Notes under the pieces: model-generated | The model's database searches: none | What the model was told of the DNA's origin: nothing | What the model saw: the letters and a program-made list of their open reading frames with translations, nothing else | Part shown: piece after piece, positions 45,368 to 53,028 of the stretch | How positions within the stretch are numbered: position 1 is the first letter of the stretch | How the letters are laid out: every line of letters begins with the position of its first letter | Position numbers and translations under genes: made by a program | NCBI RefSeq assembly: GCF_014268495.2 | Contig: NZ_CP077087.1 | Span: 5,940,001-6,004,000 of the forward strand | DNA from: Pseudomonas monsensis | GTDB taxonomy: Bacteria > Pseudomonadota > Gammaproteobacteria > Pseudomonadales > Pseudomonadaceae | Direction of reading: 5' to 3' | Length of the DNA stretch: 64,000 nucleotides

Positions 45368-46639
45368 ATGAGCTATGTGATCGACCGACGTCTCAATGGC
45401 AAGAACAAGAGCACGGTGAACCGCCAACGTTTCCTGCGGCGTTACCGTGATCACATCAAGAAGGCTGTCGAAGAGGCGGTCAGCCGCCGTTCCATTACCG
45501 ATATGGAGCACGGCGAGCAAATCAGTATTCCCGGTCGCGACATCGACGAACCGGTGCTTCATCATGGCCGCGGCGGCAAGCAGACCGTGGTGCATCCCGG
45601 CAACAAGGAATTCACCGCCGGCGAACACATCGCTCGTCCACCGGGAGGCGGCGGCGGACGCGGGCCGGGCAAGGCCGGCAATTCCGGCGAGGGCATGGAC
45701 GAGTTCGTCTTCCAGATCACTCAGGAAGAATTTCTCGAATTCATGTTCGAGGACCTCGAACTGCCGAATCTGGTCAAACGCAACCTGAGCGGTACCGACA
45801 CCTTTAAGACCGTGCGCGCCGGGATCAGCAACGAAGGCAACCCTTCTCGCATCAATATCATCCGCACACTGCGTTCGGCTCACGCGCGGCGCATCGCGCT
45901 GTCCGGCAGCAGCCGGGCAAAACTGCGGGAAGTCAAAGAAGAACTTGAGCGTCTGAGACGCGAAGAGCCAGACAACTTCGGCGATATTCAGGAGCTTGAG
46001 GCAGAAATCGAGAAACTCAGCGCGCGTATCCATCGCGTTCCGTTCCTCGACACGTTCGACCTGAAATACAACCTGCTGATCAAGCAGCCCAACCCCAGTT
46101 CGAAAGCGGTGATGTTCTGCCTGATGGACGTCTCCGGCTCCATGACCCAGGCCACCAAGGACATCGCCAAACGCTTCTTCATCCTGCTGTACCTGTTTCT
46201 CAAGCGGAACTACGACAAGATCGACGTGGTGTTCATCCGCCATCACACCAGCGCCCGAGAAGTCGATGAGGAGGAGTTTTTCTACTCACGGGAAACCGGC
46301 GGCACCATCGTTTCCAGCGCCCTGAAGCTGATGCAGGAGATCATGGCCGAGCGTTATCCGAGCAACGAGTGGAATATCTACGCCGCCCAAGCCTCCGACG
46401 GCGACAACTGGAACGACGACTCGCCGATCTGCCGCGATATCCTGATCAACCAGATCATGCCGTTTGTGCAGTACTACACTTATGTGGAGATCACCCCGCG
46501 CGAACATCAGGCCTTGTGGTACGAGTACGAACGCATCGCCGAAGCCTTTTCCGACACGTTTGCCCAGCAGCAACTGGTCTCGGCCGGGGATATCTATCCG
46601 GTCTTCCGTGAACTCTTCCAGCGCAGGTTAGTGACATGA
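45368..46639 (+). CDS. yeaH: YeaH/UPF0229 (DUF444) VWA-like protein
   Basis: Cytoplasmic protein of 423 residues and unproven function. After a basic N-terminal part (MSYVIDRRLNGKNKSTVNR) and a Gly-rich stretch (PPGGGGGRGPGKAG, about residues 90-105), it has a von Willebrand A-type MIDAS in CLMDVSGSMT (about residue 255). It lies between prkA and the SpoVR gene, and its stop overlaps the spoVR start (ATGA at 46636-46639). Confidence 0.92.
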   Translation: MSYVIDRRLNGKNKSTVNRQRFLRRYRDHIKKAVEEAVSRRSITDMEHGEQISIPGRDIDEPVLHHGRGGKQTVVHPGNKEFTAGEHIARPPGGGGGRGPGKAGNSGEGMDEFVFQITQEEFLEFMFEDLELPNLVKRNLSGTDTFKTVRAGISNEGNPSRINIIRTLRSAHARRIALSGSSRAKLREVKEELERLRREEPDNFGDIQELEAEIEKLSARIHRVPFLDTFDLKYNLLIKQPNPSSKAVMFCLMDVSGSMTQATKDIAKRFFILLYLFLKRNYDKIDVVFIRHHTSAREVDEEEFFYSRETGGTIVSSALKLMQEIMAERYPSNEWNIYAAQASDGDNWNDDSPICRDILINQIMPFVQYYTYVEITPREHQALWYEYERIAEAFSDTFAQQQLVSAGDIYPVFRELFQRRLVT

Positions 46640-48198
46640 CCGCCAAAGAGCAGAAGCGCCAACCCATTTCCACCGGCTCCGAATGGACGTTCGAGCTGAT
46701 CCAGACCTATGACCGCGAAATCGCCCGTATCGCGGCCGGTTATGCGCTGGATACCTATCCCAACCAGATCGAAGTGATCACCGCCGAGCAGATGATGGAT
46801 GCGTATGCCTCGGTGGGCATGCCACTGGGTTATCACCACTGGTCCTACGGCAAGCATTTCCTCAGCACCGAAAAATCCTACAGTCGCGGGCAGATGGGCC
46901 TGGCCTACGAGATCGTGATCAACTCGGACCCGTGCATCGCCTACCTGATGGAAGAAAACACCATCTGCATGCAGGCACTGGTGGTAGCGCACGCGTGCTA
47001 CGGCCACAACAGCTTCTTCAAGGGCAACTACCTGTTCCGCACCTGGACCGACGCCAGCTCGATCATTGATTACCTGGTGTTCGCCAAGCAGTACATCATG
47101 CAGTGCGAGGAACGCCACGGCATCGACGCGGTGGAAGACCTGCTCGACTCCTGCCATGCGCTGATGAACTACGGTGTCGACCGCTACAAGCGTCCGTATC
47201 CGATTTCCGCCGAGGAGGAACGCCGGCGGCAGAAGGACCGCGAAGAGCACATGCAGAAGCAGATCAACGATCTGTGGCGCACCATTCCCAAAGGCGCAGA
47301 CAAATACAGCGACAAGGACAACGCACGCTTTCCGGCCGAACCGCAGGAAAACATTCTGTATTTCATCGAGAAGCACGCGCCGCTGCTGGAGCCCTGGCAG
47401 CGCGAGATCGTGCGGATCGTGCGCAAGATCGCCCAGTATTTCTATCCACAGCGCCAGACCCAGGTGATGAACGAAGGCTGGGCGACATTCTGGCACTACA
47501 CGCTCATGAACGACCTGTATGACGAGGGCCTGGTCACGGATGGGTTCATGATGGAATTTCTCACCTCGCACACCAGCGTGGTGTTCCAGCCAGGTTTCGA
47601 CAGCCCCTACTACAGCGGGATCAACCCGTATGCCCTGGGCTTTGCCATGTACCGCGACATTCGGCGCATGTGCGAAGAGCCGACTGAAGAGGACCGGCGC
47701 TGGTTCCCGGACCTGGCGGGCACTGACTGGTTGTCATCCATCAAGTTCGCCATGAGCAGCTTCAAGGACGAGAGTTTCATCCTGCAATACCTGTCACCGA
47801 AGGTGATCCGCGACCTGAAACTGTTCAGCATTCTCGATGATGATCAGAAGGATGATCTGCTGGTACCGGCGATCCACGACGAAGGTGGCTACCGAATCAT
47901 TCGCGAAACCCTCGCTGCGCAGTACAACCTCGGCAATCGCGAACCGAACGTGCAAATCTACAGCATCGACCGCCGTGGCGACCGCTCGCTGACCCTGCGC
48001 CATCAGCAGCACGACCGCAAACCGCTGGGCGACTCCACCGACGAGGTGCTCAAACACCTGCATCGCCTGTGGGGCTTCGACATTCATCTGGAAACCCTGC
48101 AAGGCGACCAGATCATGAAAACCCATCACGTTCCGCCACGCAGTGAACACAGCGAAGGGGATTACGGCCGACTTGACCTCGCCGTCATTCATCTTTGA
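46636..48198 (+). CDS. ycgB: SpoVR family protein (YcgB-like)
   Basis: Cytoplasmic protein of 520 residues, the third member of the prkA-yeaH-spoVR group. SpoVR helps spore-cortex formation in Bacillus. In non-sporulating bacteria its role is unknown. The protein is rich in His/Tyr/Trp blocks such as YHHWSYGKHF, AHACYGHNSFFKGNY and NEGWATFWHY. It is translationally coupled to yeaH. Confidence 0.92.
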   Translation: MTAKEQKRQPISTGSEWTFELIQTYDREIARIAAGYALDTYPNQIEVITAEQMMDAYASVGMPLGYHHWSYGKHFLSTEKSYSRGQMGLAYEIVINSDPCIAYLMEENTICMQALVVAHACYGHNSFFKGNYLFRTWTDASSIIDYLVFAKQYIMQCEERHGIDAVEDLLDSCHALMNYGVDRYKRPYPISAEEERRRQKDREEHMQKQINDLWRTIPKGADKYSDKDNARFPAEPQENILYFIEKHAPLLEPWQREIVRIVRKIAQYFYPQRQTQVMNEGWATFWHYTLMNDLYDEGLVTDGFMMEFLTSHTSVVFQPGFDSPYYSGINPYALGFAMYRDIRRMCEEPTEEDRRWFPDLAGTDWLSSIKFAMSSFKDESFILQYLSPKVIRDLKLFSILDDDQKDDLLVPAIHDEGGYRIIRETLAAQYNLGNREPNVQIYSIDRRGDRSLTLRHQQHDRKPLGDSTDEVLKHLHRLWGFDIHLETLQGDQIMKTHHVPPRSEHSEGDYGRLDLAVIHL

Positions 48199-48218
48199 TC
48201 CGCTTGCGGCCTCCGAAA

Positions 48219-48246
48219 GCCTGACACAAGGGTTATCCTGTCAGGC
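48219..48246 (+). promoter_or_regulatory. Hairpin directly upstream of the cca Shine-Dalgarno
   Basis: GCCTGACA (48219-48226) and TGTCAGGC (48239-48246) form a perfect 8-bp stem with a 12-nt loop. The Shine-Dalgarno GGAGG starts 4 nt later at 48250. It may end spoVR transcription weakly or affect access to the cca start. A T6 run follows only after the Shine-Dalgarno (48255-48260). Confidence 0.55.
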
Positions 48247-48261
48247 TAACGGAGGTTTTTT

Positions 48262-49491
48262 ATGCAGATTTTCAAGGTTGGCGGCGCGGTTCGCGATCGC
48301 TTGCTGGGTATCCCGGTTACCGATGTCGATTGGGTGGTGGTCGGTGCAACCACGGATGAAATGCTCGCCCTGGGTTATCGCCCGGTCGGTGCGGATTTCC
48401 CGGTGTTTCTCCATCCCAAAAGCGGCGAGGAATACGCCCTCGCCCGCACCGAACGCAAAAGCGGTCGCGGCTATGGCGGTTTCACTTTTCACGCCAGCCC
48501 CGACGTCACGCTTGAAGAAGACCTGATCCGCCGCGACTTGACCATCAATGCGATGGCCGAAGACGATCAGCAGCATCTGACTGATCCGTATCAGGGGCAA
48601 CGTGATCTCGAGAACCGGATTTTGCGCCACGTTTCCCCGGCGTTTGCCGAAGATCCTCTGCGGGTACTGCGTGTGGCGCGCTTCGCCGCCCGCTATGCCG
48701 GACTGGGTTTCACGGTCGCCCCCGAGACACTCGCGTTGATGCGTCAGCTCAGCGATTCCGGCGAACTGCAAGCGTTGACGGCTGAACGCAGCTGGAAAGA
48801 AATCTCTCGGGCATTGATGGAAGATCAGCCGCAGGTATTCATCCAGGTGCTGCGCGACTGCGGTGCACTGAAAGTGCTGATGCCGGAAGTTGACGCGCTG
48901 TTCGGCGTACCGCAACCCGAGGCTCATCATCCGGAAATCGACAGCGGTGTGCACACCCTAAGCGTGCTGGAGCAATCAGCCCTGCACAAGCAACCGCTGA
49001 CCGTGCGCTGGGCTTGCCTGCTGCACGATCTCGGTAAAGGCCTGACACCGGAAGACGAGTGGCCTCGGCACATTGCCCATGAGCATAAAGGCCTGCGGCT
49101 GATCAAAGCAGTCAACGAGCGCTTCAAGGCGCCGAAGGATTGCCAGGAACTGGCGTTGCTGGTGGGCCAGTATCACACCCACGGCCATCGCGCCCTGGAA
49201 CTGAAAGCATCGACGCTGCTGGAGCTGCTGCACAGTTTCGATGTGTATCGCCGGCCGCAGCGTTTCGAAGAATTCATCGTCGCCTGCGAAATGGATGCGC
49301 GCGGACGCAAAGGGCTGGAGCAGCGTAGTTATCCACAAGCGGATTATTTGCGCGGCGCGGCCAAGGTAGCGCGTGGCGTGGCAGTACAGCCGTTGCTGGA
49401 GAAAGGGTTCAAAGGCCCGGAGCTGGGCGAGGCGCTCAAGCGCGAGCGGCTCAAGGCATTGAAGGCTTACAAAGAAGCGGCGTCAGCCTGA
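48262..49491 (+). CDS. cca: tRNA nucleotidyltransferase (CCA-adding), with HD domain
   Basis: Multifunctional enzyme of 409 residues that adds or repairs the 3' CCA of tRNAs. The class II nucleotidyltransferase start is KVGGAVRDRLLG with the catalytic DVDW (Asp21, Asp23) and RRDLTINAMA. A C-terminal HD phosphohydrolase domain (LLHDLGKGLTPEDEWPRHIAHE) is present, as in the E. coli enzyme. An excellent GGAGG precedes the ATG. Confidence 0.95.
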   Translation: MQIFKVGGAVRDRLLGIPVTDVDWVVVGATTDEMLALGYRPVGADFPVFLHPKSGEEYALARTERKSGRGYGGFTFHASPDVTLEEDLIRRDLTINAMAEDDQQHLTDPYQGQRDLENRILRHVSPAFAEDPLRVLRVARFAARYAGLGFTVAPETLALMRQLSDSGELQALTAERSWKEISRALMEDQPQVFIQVLRDCGALKVLMPEVDALFGVPQPEAHHPEIDSGVHTLSVLEQSALHKQPLTVRWACLLHDLGKGLTPEDEWPRHIAHEHKGLRLIKAVNERFKAPKDCQELALLVGQYHTHGHRALELKASTLLELLHSFDVYRRPQRFEEFIVACEMDARGRKGLEQRSYPQADYLRGAAKVARGVAVQPLLEKGFKGPELGEALKRERLKALKAYKEAASA

Positions 49492-49496
49492 AAGGC

Positions 49497-49563
49497 TTCG
49501 CGAGCAAGCCCTCCCCCACATTGCAATGCACTTCTCTGTGGGAGCGGGCTAGCTCGCGAAGGC
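49497..49563. repeat. Inverted pair of REP elements
   Basis: CTTCGCGAGCAAGCCCTCCC and GTGGGAGCGGGCTAGCTCGC form a REP doublet between the convergent cca and folK genes. Confidence 0.88.
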
Positions 49564-49573
49564 GTCGGTCAGC

Positions 49574-50092
49574 TCACATCAAATCAGCAGGCGTGAGCTG
49601 TTCGCCCCGCCACTCGAACGCCACTGGCGCCAGTACCTGATCAATCTGCGCCTCGGCCCACACTGTCGCGAAGCTTTTTCCCACACCCGGATGCAGGCGA
49701 TCCGGCGCAATCAGCGACAGCGGCCACAGCACAAAGGCGTTTTTCAGGATTTCGGCGCGCGGCAGCGTCAATCCATCGAAATTCCCCACCAGATCGCCGT
49801 ACAACAGCACGTCGATATCCAATGGCAAACCCTTGCGATCCGGCGCGTAACGGCCGTTGTCAGCCTCGATGAACTTCAAGCGGCGATCCAGCTCCATCAG
49901 CGACAGATCGGTGTAGGCCGACACCACGAAGTTGAAGAACGGCCCACTCTTGATTCCCACTGGCTGGCTTTCGAATACCGCCGAACAGCGGATATCGACC
50001 AAGAACGTCGCCAATGCGTCGAGACCTGCACGCAAATGGGTTTCACGCTCGATATTGCTACCGAGCCCGAGATAAATCTGAGTCAGCGACAT
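49574..50092 (-). CDS. folK: 2-amino-4-hydroxy-6-hydroxymethyldihydropteridine pyrophosphokinase
   Basis: Folate-pathway kinase of 172 residues. It starts with IYLGLGSNIERE and has the conserved FFNFVVSAYTDLS and the metal-binding PLDIDVLLYGD and LPRAEILKNAFVLWPL. The ATG at 50092 is the family start. The extra N-terminal residues of the open frame are translated folB sequence read in another phase. It overlaps the folB end by 10 bp. Confidence 0.94.
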   Translation of the reverse strand: MSLTQIYLGLGSNIERETHLRAGLDALATFLVDIRCSAVFESQPVGIKSGPFFNFVVSAYTDLSLMELDRRLKFIEADNGRYAPDRKGLPLDIDVLLYGDLVGNFDGLTLPRAEILKNAFVLWPLSLIAPDRLHPGVGKSFATVWAEAQIDQVLAPVAFEWRGEQLTPADLM

Positions 50093-50439
50093 CCGCGCTC
50101 GATCTCCACGCCCACGCCACCCTTGGCCGCCGGCACGGCGCCGGGCTTGGTCAATTTCAGACGCACCCAAGTGATCTTGAACTCACTCATCAGCACTTCC
50201 ACCAGACGCTCGGCGAACGTCTCGACCAATTGGAACTGTGCCTGCTCGGCAAAGGCCTGGATGCGCGTGGAGACGCTGGCGTAATCGAGCGCCAGGGTCA
50301 GGTCGTCACCGGCCGCCGCCGGACGATTGTCCCAGGCGAAGCTCAGGTCAAGACGCAGACACTGGCGGATGCCGCGCTCCCAGTCGTAGGCACCGATCAC
50401 GGTGTCGACTTCCAGGCCCTCGATAAACACTCTGTCCAA
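50083..50439 (-). CDS. folB: Dihydroneopterin aldolase
   Basis: Folate-pathway aldolase of 118 residues, DRVFIEGLEVDTVIGAYDWER at the N-terminus (shown here as DRVFIEGLEVDTVIG and YDWER). The best start is the TTG at 50439 with GGAGAG about 6 bp upstream. It is followed by folK with a 10-bp overlap, so the two are an operon. It is divergent from plsY across 74 bp. Confidence 0.92.
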   Translation of the reverse strand: MDRVFIEGLEVDTVIGAYDWERGIRQCLRLDLSFAWDNRPAAAGDDLTLALDYASVSTRIQAFAEQAQFQLVETFAERLVEVLMSEFKITWVRLKLTKPGAVPAAKGGVGVEIERGCR

Positions 50440-50513
50440 GCACTTCTCTCCGCTGCACGACAAGGGCGCAATGCGCCGTTAGAATCAGGGCGTCCTCGCC
50501 CGGAATAGTTAGC

Positions 50514-51083
50514 ATGTTTTGGTTACTGGCGACTCTCGCCTACCTGCTCGGCTCTCTGTCCTTCGCCATTTTGCTCAGCCGCCTCACCGGAAACCCGGAT
50601 CCGCGAATGAGTGGCTCGGGCAATGCCGGCGCCACCAACATGCTGCGCCTGGCCGGTCGCAAACTGGCGATCCTGACCCTGCTGGGTGATCTGTGCAAAG
50701 GCCTGGTGCCGGTGCTGATCGCAGCGGCCATGGGCCTTTCGCTGCAGGATCAGGCCTGGATCGGCGTGTGCGCCGTGATCGGTCACCTGTTCCCGCTGTA
50801 CTTCCGCTTTCGCGGCGGCAAAGGCGTCGCCACGGCTGCCGGCATGCTGCTGGGCCTGTATCCGCCCGCCGCGCTGCTGGCGGTGTGTGCCTGGCTGCTG
50901 ACGTTCTACCTGACCCGCACCAGCTCGCTGGCGGCGCTGATCGCCACGCCGCTGACCCTGCCCTTGCTGGCCTGGCAGGAACCGGAAGCGCTATTGCCGA
51001 TGAGCGCGTTGACGCTACTGATCGTCTGGCGCCACCGCGGCAATCTACGCGACCTGTTTGCCGGGCGCGAACGGCATTTTTAA
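50514..51083 (+). CDS. plsY: Glycerol-3-phosphate acyltransferase PlsY
   Basis: Integral membrane enzyme of 189 residues that acylates glycerol-3-phosphate from acyl-phosphate, the first step of phospholipid synthesis. About five membrane helices are seen with the conserved SGSGNAGATN, GHLFPLYFRFRGGKGVAT and the C-terminal RHRGNLRDLFAG. It is convergent with tsaD across 23 bp. Confidence 0.95.
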   Translation: MFWLLATLAYLLGSLSFAILLSRLTGNPDPRMSGSGNAGATNMLRLAGRKLAILTLLGDLCKGLVPVLIAAAMGLSLQDQAWIGVCAVIGHLFPLYFRFRGGKGVATAAGMLLGLYPPAALLAVCAWLLTFYLTRTSSLAALIATPLTLPLLAWQEPEALLPMSALTLLIVWRHRGNLRDLFAGRERHF

Positions 51084-51106
51084 ATACCGCCCGTGAACGC
51101 CGCTCA

Positions 51107-52132
51107 TCACAGCGCCGACAACTGCTCCATCGGCCAGCGCGCCTGCACGCTGATCGCCAGACTTTCCTGCTGACCGGCCTGCAAACGCTGGCAACCGGCA
51201 AACGCGATCATCGCGCCATTGTCGGTGCAGAACTCGGGACGGGCATAAAACACATCGCCCTTCATATCGCCGAGCATCTTTTCCAGCGAAACACGCAACG
51301 CCTTGTTGGCACTGACGCCGCCAGCGATCACCAGACGCTTCATCCCGGCCTGTTTCAGGGCACGCTTGCACTTGATGGTCAAAGTCTCCACCACGGCCTG
51401 CTGGAACGCCAGCGCGATGTCGCAACGGGCTTGCTCGCCGTCGTCCCCGGCGCTGACGCATTGCTGCCAGGTGTTGAGAGCAAAGGTTTTCAGGCCGCTG
51501 AAGCTGAAATCCAGGCCCGGGCGATCACACATCGGACGCGGAAAGGTAAAACGTCCTGCGACGCCCTTCTCGGCCAGCTTGGCGATTTCCGGTCCGCCCG
51601 GATAATTGAGGCCCATCATTTTTGCGGTCTTGTCGAACGCTTCGCCGGCGGCATCGTCGAGCGTTTCGCCGAGCAGGCTGTATTGGCCGATGCCATCGAC
51701 CTGAACCAGTTGCGTATGACCGCCGGAGACCAACAAAGCGACGAACGGAAATTCCGGCGGTTTTGGCTCCAGCATCGGCGCCAGCAAGTGGCCTTCCATG
51801 TGGTGCACACCGAGTGCCGGAATGCCCCAGGCAAACGCCAGTGCCTGCGCGCAGGAAGCACCCACCAGCAGCGCGCCGACCAGGCCAGGACCCGCGGTGT
51901 AGGCGATGGCGTCGATCTCGGTCGGCACGCAGTCAGCCTCGGCCAACACCTGACGAATCAAGGGCAGCATGCGCTTGACGTGGTCACGCGAGGCCAGCTC
52001 CGGCACTACACCGCCATAGACGCGGTGCAGGTCGATCTGACTGAACAGCGCATCGGCCAGCAGACCGCGTTCACTGTCATATAATGCGACGCCGGTTTCG
52101 TCGCAGGAGGTTTCTAATCCCAGTACTAGCAT
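51107..52132 (-). CDS. tsaD: tRNA threonylcarbamoyladenosine synthase subunit TsaD
   Basis: ASKHA-fold enzyme of 341 residues that completes t6A on tRNAs decoding ANN codons. The metal-binding pair His111 and His115 is in HHMEGHLLA and the N-terminus is VLGLETSCDETGVALYD. It is convergent with plsY and divergent from rpsU. Confidence 0.96.
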   Translation of the reverse strand: MLVLGLETSCDETGVALYDSERGLLADALFSQIDLHRVYGGVVPELASRDHVKRMLPLIRQVLAEADCVPTEIDAIAYTAGPGLVGALLVGASCAQALAFAWGIPALGVHHMEGHLLAPMLEPKPPEFPFVALLVSGGHTQLVQVDGIGQYSLLGETLDDAAGEAFDKTAKMMGLNYPGGPEIAKLAEKGVAGRFTFPRPMCDRPGLDFSFSGLKTFALNTWQQCVSAGDDGEQARCDIALAFQQAVVETLTIKCKRALKQAGMKRLVIAGGVSANKALRVSLEKMLGDMKGDVFYARPEFCTDNGAMIAFAGCQRLQAGQQESLAISVQARWPMEQLSAL

Positions 52133-52237
52133 GGGTTTGCGCCTTGTTTAGGCTGAATTCGAAGGCGCGCATAATAGTCGCCACGCGATGCCCCGACTAG
52201 CGGTTTTCGATCAGAGGCTTTGCATTCCGAGCGATGA

Positions 52238-52307
52238 GGGGTTAACATCCGCAACCCTTAAAAACCGACGTCTTCAAGTGCTCTTTTGCCGCGAGGATGT
52301 TGACCCC
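52238..52307 (+). promoter_or_regulatory. 13-bp inverted repeat in the rpsU leader
   Basis: GGGGTTAACATCC (52238-52250) pairs with GGATGTTGACCCC (52295-52307) with one G:U, closing a 44-nt loop. The repeat ends 24 nt before the rpsU ATG, so the RNA could fold over or near the ribosome-binding site. It resembles leader structures of ribosomal protein genes, but no known family is assigned. Confidence 0.5.
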
Positions 52308-52331
52308 GGTAATGAATGAAGGTAGCTCTGG

Positions 52332-52547
52332 ATGCCAGCCGTCAAAGTTAAAGAGAACGAACCCTTCGACGTAGCTCTGCGTCGTTTCAAGCGCTCCTGC
52401 GAAAAAGCCGGTGTACTGGCTGAAGTTCGTAGCCGCGAATTTTACGAGAAGCCAACTTCTGAGCGTAAGCGCAAAGCAGCAGCCGCTGTTAAGCGTCACG
52501 CCAAGAAAGTTCAGCGCGAACAGCGCCGCGCCGTTCGTCTGTACTAA
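52332..52547 (+). CDS. rpsU: Small ribosomal subunit protein bS21
   Basis: Basic ribosomal protein of 71 residues that helps mRNA start selection. The sequence [20 protein letters not shown] is typical, with an Arg/Lys-rich C-terminus. AAGG lies about 9 bp upstream. It begins the rpsU-dnaG-rpoD macromolecular synthesis cluster. Confidence 0.97.
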
Positions 52548-53028
52548 TACGCAGACGATCGTAGCAAGCTTCTGCCAAGCCCGGCCCTCAGCCGGGCTAA
52601 TGGCATTTGCGTAAAAACGCTTGATGCTTCACCGTCGAAGCCGCACACGCGACCTAGACAAACCCGCTTCACCGCGTCAGGCCTGGCTCTTTTGCCAGCG
52701 GTGCACGTCTTTTCTGACGAGCCTTTCAAGGCTACTGACGAGCACACCCACTGATTCCTCTCACGACGATCAGCCCAAGGCACCTGCATGCGTGCCCGCT
52801 TTATTGAGCTATCCGAGGCCCTTGACTGGCCGTCAGCGGATTCAGCGCAACACTTTCAAATAGTCGAAGGCTGATTGTTACTAACGTCAGTGGATTTTCG
52901 GCAGATACACTTCCCGACAGCGATTACGCAACCGAACCCGGTCGAACCGCCCATTGTGTGCGTTTCACTCAAGACCTGCGTCCGGCCGCCCTTCGCATCG
53001 GACTCATTACAGCGCAGACGAGAACGCC
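52548..53028 (+). other. rpsU-dnaG gap with a terminator-like stem
   Basis: This 481-bp gap holds no credible gene, although short frames occur at 52621-52863. AGCCCGGC (52578-52585) and GCCGGGCT (52591-52598) form a stem after rpsU, without a good T tract. It may be the internal terminator known between rpsU and dnaG in E. coli. The rest shows no clear promoter to me. Confidence 0.5.

Noticed and set aside
52621..52863. 80-codon frame in the rpsU-dnaG gap.
   Set aside because: No Shine-Dalgarno, no recognisable family, and low-quality sequence.
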